A DNA stretch of 44,754 nt, taken from NCBI GenBank assembly GCA_024641545.1, contig JAHECW010000023.1, positions 1 to 44,754 of the forward strand, written 5' to 3'. The translations under genes were made by a program, and so were the position numbers. How positions within the stretch are numbered: position 1 is the stretch's first letter; each line of letters opens with the position of its first letter. The notes beneath the pieces are model-generated. The model made no database searches, was not told the DNA's origin, and saw only the letters and a list, made by a program, of their open reading frames with translations. This document shows, one piece after another, positions 16,484 to 24,949 of this stretch. This DNA is from Acidobacteriota bacterium (lineage in GTDB: Bacteria > Acidobacteriota > Thermoanaerobaculia > Thermoanaerobaculales > Sulfomarinibacteraceae).

Positions 16484-18826
16484 GTGATACGTCGAGGATG
16501 GTTTCTGACCCTGGCAGCGGGAGTCGCCGTCGCCCTCGTTGCCGTGGTGGTCGGCGGATCGGTTCGATTCGGAGTCGCGAGAAGCCGGCTCCCGGAGCGC
16601 GGTTTGAGCGTCGAACGGCCGGCAGGCTGTCCGGCGGAAGTGACGATACGGATCGATGGGCACGGGATTCCGCACATCCGAACCGACGACGAGGAAGCCG
16701 TGTGGTTTGCCCAGGGCTATGTCCACGCGAGGGATCGTTTCTTTCAGATGGAACTGGCCCGGCGGCTGGCTGCCGGCCGACTCGCCGAAGTCATGGGCGC
16801 GCGCGCTTTGACAAGCGACCGCAAGATGCGGACCTGGAGGCTCGCCGCCTCGGCGCGGCTCCAGGCTGCGTTGCTCGACGGCGAGTCGAGGGCGGTCCTC
16901 GACGCCTACGCCGGCGGTGTCAACGCGGCCCTCGAGAAGTTCGGTCGTTGGATCTCCCCCGAGATCTGGTTGATGGGAGTCGATCCGGAACCGTGGACGC
17001 CGGAAAACTCGCTCGCGGTGGCGCTGCTGCTCCAGCTCGATCTGAGCTGGTCCATGGGTGAGGAGTACGAGCGCGCAGACGAGCTGACGCGTCTCGGGCG
17101 CGATCGCGCCGTCGAGCTCTGGGGCTGGTCGCCGAGCGAAGCCAGGGCGTGGATTCCGCCGGGAGATCTCGCGGTCGAATCCCGAACCGGCGACGAGCCG
17201 ATTCGACCGCCGCTGTCGGGAGTGGGTTCGAACAGCTGGGCGCTGGCGCCCGAAAAGACCGCTACCGGTCGCGCCCTGGTCGCCACCGACCCGCATCTCG
17301 GGGTTCATCTTCCGGGCCCGTTTTCCCTGGTTCACCTGAACGGGCCCGGGATCCACGTGGTCGGAGCCTCGTTGCCGGGAACGCCCGGAGTTCTCATCGG
17401 CCACAACGAGCACGTGGCATGGAGCTTCACCGCGGCCATGCTCGATGACCAGGACCTCTTTGTCGTGACCCTCGACGAGGAAGGTGAGAACGAGCTCATC
17501 GATGGCGCATGGCTCCGAGTGAGGACCGTCACCGAGCAGATCAGGATCCGTTGGGAGGAAGACCCGGTTGTCCTCAAGGTCAGGATGTCGGAGCGCGGTC
17601 CTCTGGTGCGCGACTCCGGCACCCAGGCATTGGCGCTCTCCTGGACCGGTCGTTCGGGTGATGGGATCGTCCGTGCCGTCCTCGAGCTCAACCGCGCCGC
17701 CTCGGCAGCGGATGCCGCCCTGGCGTGGGATGGGGTCATCGGTCCATCGCTGAACCTCGTGGCCGCCGACACCGGAGGCCACATTCTCCACCAGGTTGTC
17801 GGCCTGGTTCCGGAACGAGGTCAGGGCGCGGGCCGGCTGCCCGCTCCGGGGGCCGACTCGAGGTGGGGGTGGCAGGGCTTCCTGCCCATGGCGCGCAACC
17901 CGAGGAGCCTCGATCCCGAGAGCGGCGTGCTGGCGACGGCCAACCACGATTTCTTTTCCGAAGGCGATTTCCCCATGCAGGAGCGGCTGCCCGGCGACTT
18001 TGCGTCACCGTGGCGCGTGCGCCGACTTCGGCATCTGCTCGAGGCTCGTGACGACTGGAACGTGAGCTCGACCGCCATGCTGCAGCGGGATGTCGTGTCG
18101 GAGCGGGCCATCGCCATCCTCAAGTCGATCCGTCCGGATCTCGTCGCGCATGAAGGGCCGAGCGCGCAGGCGCTTCTCGAGTGGGATGGTCGGATGGGCG
18201 AGAGCGAGTCGGCCCCGCACGTCTTCTCCCGCCTTCTTCTGGAGCTCGGCGCCGAGGTGGGGGCCGATGAGTTCGGTCGGCCGTCCGGCCTCGAGACCGA
18301 GCACCTGATGCGACTGCTGGCCGGTGGGATGAGCGACAAGTGGTGGGACGACGAATCCACCGGGAGCATCGAGACCCGCGCAGAGGTGATGATGCACGCC
18401 CTCGATGTGATCGACGGAATGAAGATCGACGCGCCCTGGGGGGATATCCATCAGATCGTCTTCAGGCACCCCCTGGATGAGATCCCCATCGCCGGCAGGC
18501 TCCTCGCCGGGTCGTGGAATCGTGGACCGTTCTCCGCGGGCGGCGACAATGTGACCGTCGACGCGAACTACTGGGACCGGGGACAACCTTTCGGTGTCTC
18601 GGCCATGCCGGCCCTCCGTCTCGTGACCGATGTCGGGAACTGGGATGCGTCGGTGGCGGCGATGCCCCTCGGGCAGTCGGGCCGACCGTGGTCGTCGCAC
18701 TACGCCGATCAGATCCAGCTCTGGCGCGGGGGCGGTGTCTTCATCCTGCCGTTCGGTGAAGCGGCCGTCGAAGCCCAGACCGAGGCGAAGCTGATTCTGA
18801 GGCCGGAAGAGCAGAACGCTCGATGA
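16484..18826 (+). CDS. Penicillin acylase family Ntn-hydrolase
   Basis: The 780-residue protein is an exported N-terminal-nucleophile amidase. An uncleaved or cleavable membrane segment (about residues 5-27) precedes the alpha-subunit region with GIPHIRTDDEEAVWFAQGYVH. The self-processing site is GVGSNSWAL, making Ser249 the likely nucleophile of the beta subunit; GHNEHVAWSFT and a GGDNVTVDANY segment follow. Such enzymes cleave beta-lactam side chains, acyl-homoserine lactones or other N-acyl amides, and the substrate here is unknown. I use the GTG at 16484 because a GGAGG site lies five bases before it; upstream in-frame codons read as noise. Confidence 0.88.
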   Translation: MIRRGWFLTLAAGVAVALVAVVVGGSVRFGVARSRLPERGLSVERPAGCPAEVTIRIDGHGIPHIRTDDEEAVWFAQGYVHARDRFFQMELARRLAAGRLAEVMGARALTSDRKMRTWRLAASARLQAALLDGESRAVLDAYAGGVNAALEKFGRWISPEIWLMGVDPEPWTPENSLAVALLLQLDLSWSMGEEYERADELTRLGRDRAVELWGWSPSEARAWIPPGDLAVESRTGDEPIRPPLSGVGSNSWALAPEKTATGRALVATDPHLGVHLPGPFSLVHLNGPGIHVVGASLPGTPGVLIGHNEHVAWSFTAAMLDDQDLFVVTLDEEGENELIDGAWLRVRTVTEQIRIRWEEDPVVLKVRMSERGPLVRDSGTQALALSWTGRSGDGIVRAVLELNRAASAADAALAWDGVIGPSLNLVAADTGGHILHQVVGLVPERGQGAGRLPAPGADSRWGWQGFLPMARNPRSLDPESGVLATANHDFFSEGDFPMQERLPGDFASPWRVRRLRHLLEARDDWNVSSTAMLQRDVVSERAIAILKSIRPDLVAHEGPSAQALLEWDGRMGESESAPHVFSRLLLELGAEVGADEFGRPSGLETEHLMRLLAGGMSDKWWDDESTGSIETRAEVMMHALDVIDGMKIDAPWGDIHQIVFRHPLDEIPIAGRLLAGSWNRGPFSAGGDNVTVDANYWDRGQPFGVSAMPALRLVTDVGNWDASVAAMPLGQSGRPWSSHYADQIQLWRGGGVFILPFGEAAVEAQTEAKLILRPEEQNAR

Positions 18827-18931
18827 GTGATGAATTACCAATCTTGGATGTTGAATCGAGCACAGGGAGTTGAACCGCGTGCGAGGGTGTGCCTGCCCCG
18901 ACCAATCAAAGCGGGTCATTGAGGCCCGAGC

Positions 18932-19558
18932 ATGAGCGTGACGCTCGCAATTGTGGTTTGTGGGCCCCAGATCGAGGTTGCCCTGCGGACTTCCTCGCAC
19001 GGGGTCGCGTCGCTGGTGCGACTGGCCGGGATCTCCCCCCGGTCGACCCTGGTATTGGCGGCGGCCGACCTGTTGGTCGAAGATGCCGGTCTCGAACCGG
19101 CGGCCATCGAGCGCGTGGTCGTCAGCCGGGGACCGGGTTCCTTCACCGGGATCCGCGCAGGCATCGCGACCGCCCAGGGGCTGGCGGCCGCCACCGGCGC
19201 CGAGATCATCGCTTTCGATTCGCTCCTCGCCCAGGCGGCGCGCTGCCGGCCGACCGGGGAGGTGTGGTCGGCGCAGCCCGGCCGACGCGGCGAGGTCTAC
19301 GCACGGTTGTTCGCGATCAACCCGGGGGGAGCGCCGGAACCACTGTCCGAGATCGATGTTCTTCCGGTTTCGGAGCTCGGCGAGCGCGGACCGTGGGTTG
19401 CGCCGGATTCCCTCGATCTCGGTGAGGTCGAGCGGATCGCAACCGCCAGGAGCGCCGCCGAGGCCCTCCTCGCGCTCGACGACGCGGGCGTCGAGCCGCA
19501 GACGATTGAACCGCTCTATGTCGAAGGTCCGCCCATCCACACGGCTCGGAAACCGTGA
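18932..19558 (+). CDS. tsaB: tRNA threonylcarbamoyladenosine protein TsaB
   Basis: The 208-residue protein is a member of the complex (with TsaD and TsaE) that makes t6A37 in ANN-decoding tRNAs. The ASKHA-fold signature SRGPGSFTGIRAGIATAQGL is present at about residues 65-85. It overlaps the rimI start by four bases, the usual pairing. In the N-terminus the expected acidic LALDTS-type strand is replaced by TLAIVVCGP, but TsaB is itself not catalytic. The ATG is preceded by TTGAGG. Confidence 0.88.
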   Translation: MSVTLAIVVCGPQIEVALRTSSHGVASLVRLAGISPRSTLVLAAADLLVEDAGLEPAAIERVVVSRGPGSFTGIRAGIATAQGLAAATGAEIIAFDSLLAQAARCRPTGEVWSAQPGRRGEVYARLFAINPGGAPEPLSEIDVLPVSELGERGPWVAPDSLDLGEVERIATARSAAEALLALDDAGVEPQTIEPLYVEGPPIHTARKP

Positions 19559-20016
19559 CCGACGCTCCCCGCTGCAGTCTTCGCGCGATCCACCCGGGCG
19601 ACATCAGGGCCCTGGCGGCGGCCGAGGTTGCGTGTTTCGACGACGCCTGGCCGGAATCGTACGTCGCCTCCGAGCTCTTCGCGCCGGCGCGTTTCCACCG
19701 GGTGCTGGTCGATCCGGGTGGCCGGCTCGCGGCCTATCTCTTCGCCGCCTGGCAGTATCTCGATCTCCACATTCTCAAGGTCGCGACGCTCCCGCCCTTC
19801 CGCCGGTTCGGTCTTGGAACCGAACTCATGCTCGCCGCCGAGGAGCACGCCCGGGAAATGGCCGGCGAGACCCTCACCCTCGAGGTTCGGGTGACCAACA
19901 TTGCGGCCATCGGGCTCTACGAATCACTCGGCTACGAGCACGTGGGTGTGCGTCCGGGCTACTACGCCGACGAAAGCGATGCGCTGATCATGACCAAGCG
20001 GGTGGGGGAGACCTAG
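19555..20016 (+). CDS. rimI: Ribosomal-protein-alanine N-acetyltransferase-like GNAT
   Basis: The 153-residue GNAT protein shows LHILKVATLPPFRRFGLGTELM, where the acetyl-CoA loop is RRFGLG, followed by LEVRVTNIAAIGLYESLGYEHVGVRPGYY, the RimI-like C-terminus. RimI acetylates the N-terminal alanine of ribosomal protein S18. It starts with a GTG that overlaps the tsaB stop by four bases. Confidence 0.85.
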   Translation: MTDAPRCSLRAIHPGDIRALAAAEVACFDDAWPESYVASELFAPARFHRVLVDPGGRLAAYLFAAWQYLDLHILKVATLPPFRRFGLGTELMLAAEEHAREMAGETLTLEVRVTNIAAIGLYESLGYEHVGVRPGYYADESDALIMTKRVGET

Positions 20017-20474
20017 CCCGAATTTCTCGCCTTGATTGGCCGCGAGGGCGGCGAAACGGATCGTCATCGAGTTCGGTCGACAGACCCGAGATCGGGGGGC
20101 GGCTCCTCCATGGCGTCGCAGTTCCCGCGAGGAGGATGACCGACCACCCCGACCAACGGAAGAGCCATCGCCGTCCTCCACCGGCATCTCGGTGGACTGA
20201 TCGATGGTGTCCGGGAGAAGTCCCGTCAAGGACTTGAGATCGGATTGTCGCTTCCATCCATGATCCTGTCGCGTCCATCCATTCATGTGCCCCGGAGCGA
20301 GGCTCAGAGTGGTGGTATGGAATTCGCCATGTACGAAGAAGCGGTCTTGTCGCGGTCGTCGGGAGGCCTCGGCCGGCTCCTGATCGGACGACGAGATTCG
20401 GGCTGCTCGGATGGGTTCCGGGATCAACCGCATGTCGGTCAAACGGTGACCATCGAGAGAAAGGCTGTTACGAA
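20017..20474. other. 458-base region before the secreted-protein operon
   Basis: No convincing gene, RNA or repeat is visible. It must hold the promoter of the 20475-38146 operon. The only promoter-like match I noticed, a GG-N10-GC spacing at 20313-20328, is too weak to call. Confidence 0.4.
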
Positions 20475-21728
20475 ATGACGTCCCATCGAGCATCGATGAC
20501 GTTGGTTGCAACATCCGCCTGCATCGTTCTGGGTGTGGTCTTCCTTTCCGCCGAAGAGGACAAACCCGATTGGCAGAATCTGGTCGCGGGTGCGGTGCAG
20601 GAGGCTCTGGAAGGCAGCGGCGACGGTGAGGTCGGGCAGATCCGCAGGGTCAAGATGACCCCCCGCCGCGACGGCGGGGTCGATCTCTCGGTCGAAATCC
20701 GCGGTGTGGACGATCCCGGCCGGGTGGCGTTCGAGGTCGTTGTTTTCGATGACAATCTCCAACCCCTCGATCCCGTGGATATCAGTTGGGACGAGATTCC
20801 GGCCGGCGAAGGAAGCACGGTGGTTCACCTGACCTACCTGGGCGGTGCGGAGGTGCGTTCGGTCGGCGGCAATCTCATGCTGGTCGATCGCGACACCGGG
20901 AGCCTCTCGAGTCGACGCAAGGTGGCGATCCCCTGGCAGTGGACCGGATCGGGCGGAGGAGGCGGGCAATCCGGCACAGCTCAGGCGCCGCCTCCCGGCT
21001 CGCTTTCGATCCGCACCGACAACGACGGCGCGAGCGATCGCGAACCGGTCGTCGTCGACCTGACTCCGGTGAGGATCGGGGACACCCCGAAACCCGAGGA
21101 GATCCGCCTGACCACGGTTCAGACAATGCACGTCGTCAAAAAACCGACCCCGACGCCGCGGGCACCCACCCCGGGGCCCACCGCGACACTGACTCAATTG
21201 GCGATCATGGCGCCCGCTGTGACAACCACCCAGAAGGTGACCTCGGTCGATCTCTACGGCATGGCCGCCAAAGCGAAGTGGAGGTCGAGCAACGGGACCC
21301 TTCCTTTCAACGGTTCCAGCAACGACAGCCGCGGTTTCGTCCGCGCCCTCGGCACCGCGACGATGCTCGACGGCAAGAAATATCCCAAGGTCCTCCAGAC
21401 CCACCCGGCGTGGACCGACAACGGGACCATCAGCGGCGCCTATGCCGGGACGATCCCCTCGAGCGCTACGAGATTCACGGCCAAAGCAGGCTTTCTCGAG
21501 GGCGTCACCCGGTCCGACGGCGTCCGGGTCACTGTCGAGGTATCAAAGGGGAATTTCAGAACGACCATCGTCGACCGCACCATTGCCGCCAAACCAGGAG
21601 TGGTGACGCTCAGCGGCGCCATCCCGGAGGGGCTGCGCGGCCAGGCGGTGGTCCTGACCCTCAACGTCCACGCCAACGGGACATCGACCCAGGACTGGTT
21701 CGCCTGGATCGAGCCGGTGGTCGAGTAG
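20475..21728 (+). CDS. Exported protein with C-terminal beta-sandwich, first gene of the operon
   Basis: The 417-residue protein has an N-terminal hydrophobic signal (about 8-25, TLVATSACIVLGVVFLSA). Residues about 40-155 form an uncharacterised beta-rich region; a Gly-rich stretch follows (158-165), then a Pro-Thr linker (about 224-237). Residues about 265-417 resemble secreted galactose-binding-like sandwiches of the NPCBM type (FTAKAGFLEGVTRSDGVRV, then TSTQDWFAWIEPVV). That comparison is by pattern only. It lies four bases before the IPT gene and opens an 11-gene run on one strand, so it is probably co-expressed with the paralogous exported proteins. Confidence 0.75.
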   Translation: MTSHRASMTLVATSACIVLGVVFLSAEEDKPDWQNLVAGAVQEALEGSGDGEVGQIRRVKMTPRRDGGVDLSVEIRGVDDPGRVAFEVVVFDDNLQPLDPVDISWDEIPAGEGSTVVHLTYLGGAEVRSVGGNLMLVDRDTGSLSSRRKVAIPWQWTGSGGGGGQSGTAQAPPPGSLSIRTDNDGASDREPVVVDLTPVRIGDTPKPEEIRLTTVQTMHVVKKPTPTPRAPTPGPTATLTQLAIMAPAVTTTQKVTSVDLYGMAAKAKWRSSNGTLPFNGSSNDSRGFVRALGTATMLDGKKYPKVLQTHPAWTDNGTISGAYAGTIPSSATRFTAKAGFLEGVTRSDGVRVTVEVSKGNFRTTIVDRTIAAKPGVVTLSGAIPEGLRGQAVVLTLNVHANGTSTQDWFAWIEPVVE

Positions 21729-21732
21729 GACC

Positions 21733-22428
21733 ATGCTCGCCACGCTCCTCCTCGCCGCGGCCGCGGCCGCCGGTGTTCCCTCGGTGGATCGGGTCGAACC
21801 ATCGACCCTGGAGGCCTACCGGCCGGTCGAGCTGACGATCGTCGGCGGCGGGTTCGGCCCCGAATGCCGGGTCCTGATCGGCGCCCCCGGGCGCTTGGCG
21901 CCGGTGCGGCACGAACTGGTTGGTGACGCCGAGATCCGGGTCCACCTGACCGCGGGCTACGGGCCCGATCCAGCGCGGCGCCAGGTGGTGGTCGAGTGCG
22001 GCCGGAATTTCCGATCGGTCCCGTTCGCGATCGAAATCGTCCGCGGGAAGACCGAGGAAGCCGAACCTGCACCCCCGGCCGAAAGGGCCGCGGCAGAGCC
22101 GCTCGTCGATTCCGAGATTCCGACCGTCACCCGGCTCGAACCCGCCGCCATCGACGCGGGTCAGGTTTTCACACTCACCGTCATGGGAGGCGGTTTCGCC
22201 GCTGGCGCCGAGGTCGAGATCTTCGCCAACAGCCATGCGGGGAGCTCGCACCTCCCCGCGTATGAGATGTTGCGATTTGCCGCCGAGGTTGCCTCCGACA
22301 CCGTGATCCTCGTCGATCTTGATCGCGGCTTCGCAGCGTCTCCCCGGCTGCGCCAGGTGGTCGTGATCAATCCCGATGGCGGGACCAGCGCCCCTGTTTA
22401 TCTGGAAATCAAAAGGAGTTCGCCATGA
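21733..22428 (+). CDS. Exported protein with two IPT/TIG-like domains
   Basis: The 231-residue protein has a short signal peptide (about 1-16). Two Ig-like IPT/TIG repeats are visible: about 17-105, starting VPSVDRVEPSTLEAYRPVEL with a GGGF turn, and about 128-228, starting IPTVTRLEPAAIDAGQVFTL with a second GGGF. A Pro-Ala-Glu linker joins them. Such domains usually mediate protein-protein or surface contacts. The stop overlaps the next start by four bases (ATGA). Confidence 0.8.
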   Translation: MLATLLLAAAAAAGVPSVDRVEPSTLEAYRPVELTIVGGGFGPECRVLIGAPGRLAPVRHELVGDAEIRVHLTAGYGPDPARRQVVVECGRNFRSVPFAIEIVRGKTEEAEPAPPAERAAAEPLVDSEIPTVTRLEPAAIDAGQVFTLTVMGGGFAAGAEVEIFANSHAGSSHLPAYEMLRFAAEVASDTVILVDLDRGFAASPRLRQVVVINPDGGTSAPVYLEIKRSSP

Positions 22429-23903
22429 AGCGCGCCCTGATCATCCTGTGTGTCGTCGTTGCAACGTCATCGTGGGCCGTCGCCGAGAAACGGCCCCCCG
22501 GATCGCGGGGCATTTTTTCCCCGACGACACCGACACCGGCGCCGAACATCATGATCCACACCCTGCTGCTGTCACCATTCGAAGCCGTCGAGGTCGCCCG
22601 TGATGAAGTGGCGGACCGCAACGGCTGGGGCCCCGTCCGCCCCGGCTACGACCTCTCGACCGTCGAGGTCGACCAGCTCGACGAGTTCTACGGCGTCGAT
22701 CTCCGCCAGCTGTGCCGCTACAGCCTGGAGGTCTACCCCGATGCCAATCCTGACTCGGGTATCTTCTACTACCGGCCCCAGAACTTCGCTCTCAAATTCG
22801 AACCCCCGGACTTCTTTCTGAGCATCGAGTACAAGGCCGGTAATGCGGGTGGGGAAAACGTGCTCATGCAGGCCCAACTCACCCCCGGCGCCGACCAGGC
22901 TGATCGCAAGATCCTCAAGGCTCTTCTCAAGGCCTATCTGAAGGAACGCGACCAGCAGGTGACCAACCCCAACCTGCTCCCACTCCCGGTCACCTACGAG
23001 GCCGACTTTCAGTTCCAGCACTGGAATATCCAGGAAGTGACCGTCAACGGCGTCGACCCCGACACTGGCGAAATCCAGATCACTCTCTCGGCCGATGTTC
23101 CCGCCAAAGAGCTGGTGACCTCCACCCTCGGCAACACCAACGGGCTGACCGGCTGGGTGGATCTCAAACCGATCATCATCGATCCCGACCGCCAGAACTT
23201 CACCGAACCGTTGCGGCTCGTCGCCGGTATCAGGCTTCCCGACGCCCTCGGCGGGCCGTCGCCGCGTTGGCGACCACCGACCTCGGGAGCCCAGGCGGAG
23301 TTCACCAACGAGTGGCCGTTCGAGATGCGTCTTGAGTATCTCGCCTATCTCATCGAAGACGATGGTGCGCTTCGGCTTCGAGGTTGGAGACTTGGTGAGA
23401 CCACCCTCGGCCCCGGCGACACGGCGCGGCTCTCCATCCTCCAACTCAACTCCGAACTCTCTTCTGACGACGTCGTGACCGCCCTCTACCTTGGCGATCT
23501 CCAGCGCGATGACAAGGCGGTACGGAGAGTCGTGGAGAGATGCACCAGTGGAGTCGGATCGCTGCCCGTCAAAGACATCCTCATCGTGGCCCTGGACCCG
23601 GAGGCCCTCTTTGCCCAGTACAACATCTACAAGGTGGTGGTCGAAGTCCGCAGCGCCCACTTCGACCCCGACGGGCGGGAGGTGGTGAGCCACTCCTACG
23701 ACATCGACGGCAGCGAGGAAACGGTACGGACCGACCAACTCCACCTATGGGAGGATGCGGGAGACCTGTACCACTTCAGGATCGCGGTGGTCACGCGCGA
23801 CGGGGCCGTCCACGCCGACCGCGTCTGGTGCGCGCCGGACGTCTCGGTTCCCGATCAGATCCTGATCGGCTCGAAGCTGGTCGAGGAGGCGCTCGCTCAA
23901 TGA
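22425..23903 (+). CDS. Exported protein, likely diverged member of the paralogous family
   Basis: The 492-residue protein has a signal peptide ending about WAVAE (residue 21) and a Pro-Thr linker. Family likeness is weak: FYYRPQNFALKFEPPDFFLS stands where the core members have YYLPxxPxxA, followed by MQAQLTPGADQADRKILKAL in the position of the usual LHFL...YGL and helix. The C-terminal part (YKVVVEVRSAHFDPDGREV, then YHFRIAVVTRDGAVHADRVW) resembles their final beta domain. No catalytic motif is recognised. It has an AAGGAG ribosome site and four-base overlaps at both ends, so it is tightly coupled to its neighbours. Confidence 0.7.
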   Translation: MKRALIILCVVVATSSWAVAEKRPPGSRGIFSPTTPTPAPNIMIHTLLLSPFEAVEVARDEVADRNGWGPVRPGYDLSTVEVDQLDEFYGVDLRQLCRYSLEVYPDANPDSGIFYYRPQNFALKFEPPDFFLSIEYKAGNAGGENVLMQAQLTPGADQADRKILKALLKAYLKERDQQVTNPNLLPLPVTYEADFQFQHWNIQEVTVNGVDPDTGEIQITLSADVPAKELVTSTLGNTNGLTGWVDLKPIIIDPDRQNFTEPLRLVAGIRLPDALGGPSPRWRPPTSGAQAEFTNEWPFEMRLEYLAYLIEDDGALRLRGWRLGETTLGPGDTARLSILQLNSELSSDDVVTALYLGDLQRDDKAVRRVVERCTSGVGSLPVKDILIVALDPEALFAQYNIYKVVVEVRSAHFDPDGREVVSHSYDIDGSEETVRTDQLHLWEDAGDLYHFRIAVVTRDGAVHADRVWCAPDVSVPDQILIGSKLVEEALAQ

Positions 23904-24940
23904 GTCGCCGCCTCGCGGCCCTGCTCGCGGTCGTTTGGGCATGCCTGGCCTCCGCCGCGCCGGTCCTGGACCAGGGCCGACGGACCGCGGCCGGGTGGTG
24001 CTACCCGGATCATGAGGACCGCCGGGTGTGGTGGCTGCCGCCGCCGGCCCCGGTGCTGATGATGGCCGGGGATCGGCCGGGAGTCGATTTCACGGTCTTC
24101 AACTACCAGGGAACGAGGGCGACCGTGGACGCCGATCAGGCGTGGACCGGCGCCATGCTCCAGTTCACCGTGGTCATGCCGGAGGCGACCGAGGCGGCGG
24201 CCGCCGCCAGGCGAATTCTGGGGACCGCCGTCGACCTCCGCACCATGCCGGCGGCCGGCATCGAGGCGGAGGTGGTCTTTGCCGGCGTCAACAGTGCGCG
24301 TTCCGCGGCGGTCGCTGGATGGGAGGAGACTACGGTTGGCGCGTGGCGTGAACGCAGCTTCGCGATCAGTCTGACCCCCGAGGAGACGGCGGTGGTCCAC
24401 GACGCCTGGGAGGCCGGCTCGGTGGTCCTCTCGGTCAACACGGCCGTGAGCGCCTACGCCTTCGCCACACGCCCGGACGAGGACGACGCAGCGGCTGATC
24501 GCACGGTGGTGACAGTGGACTCGGTACCGGTCACGGTCGATACTCGACGTCACCCTGAGGTTTTCCGCGTCCTCGAGCTCGACGCCACCATGCCTTTGGC
24601 CTACACCAGTGTCGAACTCGGGTGCAGCGAACTCACTGACGGATACGGGCTCAGCGATCTGGCACAGGTGATCGCGGTCGTCGAAGCCGAGGCCGTCAAC
24701 GGCGACGTCATCGCGAAGGAGCTCCGATTCACCAGTCGGTCCGCACCGACCCTCGAGATCCGCTTCGACCGCGCCGTGCGTCTCGATCACGGCTATCGCC
24801 TGCGCGTGGTCCGGGTCTACGCGACCGGCCGGACCGAGGAAGCCCCACCCCGGCGAATCGACGTGTGGCAGGGGTTCGAAGACATCTGCAGCGCGCCGTC
24901 CGATGAACGGATCGGGCCGGACCCGCGGCTGCTCTACTAG
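23900..24940 (+). CDS. Exported protein, short member of the paralogous family
   Basis: The 346-residue product has a signal peptide (MSRRLAALLAVVWACLASAA). RRVWWLPPPAPVLMMAGD (about 43-60) matches the YYLPxxPxxAxD motif of the larger genes downstream. A region FAISLTPEETAVVHDAWEAG corresponds to their VSxxLxxxGAxLLxESL part. The C-terminus YRLRVVRVYATGRTEEAPPR aligns with their last beta domain. The middle of the typical two-domain core is missing, so it is a compact variant. The ATG at 23900 overlaps the previous stop by four bases and follows a GAGGAGG site. Confidence 0.7.
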   Translation: MSRRLAALLAVVWACLASAAPVLDQGRRTAAGWCYPDHEDRRVWWLPPPAPVLMMAGDRPGVDFTVFNYQGTRATVDADQAWTGAMLQFTVVMPEATEAAAAARRILGTAVDLRTMPAAGIEAEVVFAGVNSARSAAVAGWEETTVGAWRERSFAISLTPEETAVVHDAWEAGSVVLSVNTAVSAYAFATRPDEDDAAADRTVVTVDSVPVTVDTRRHPEVFRVLELDATMPLAYTSVELGCSELTDGYGLSDLAQVIAVVEAEAVNGDVIAKELRFTSRSAPTLEIRFDRAVRLDHGYRLRVVRVYATGRTEEAPPRRIDVWQGFEDICSAPSDERIGPDPRLLY

Positions 24941-24949
24941 GAGGATCGG

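Noticed and set aside
20313-20328. TGG...GC spacing like a sigma54 promoter before the secreted-protein operon
   Set aside because: GG and GC are ten bases apart as needed, but three of the other conserved bases differ, and no inverted-repeat sites like those at 40283 are present upstream.
20245-20478. 77-codon frame with TTG start ending in a four-base overlap with the first operon gene
   Set aside because: There is no ribosome site, motif or codon pattern of neighbouring genes. The overlap is suggestive but can be chance.
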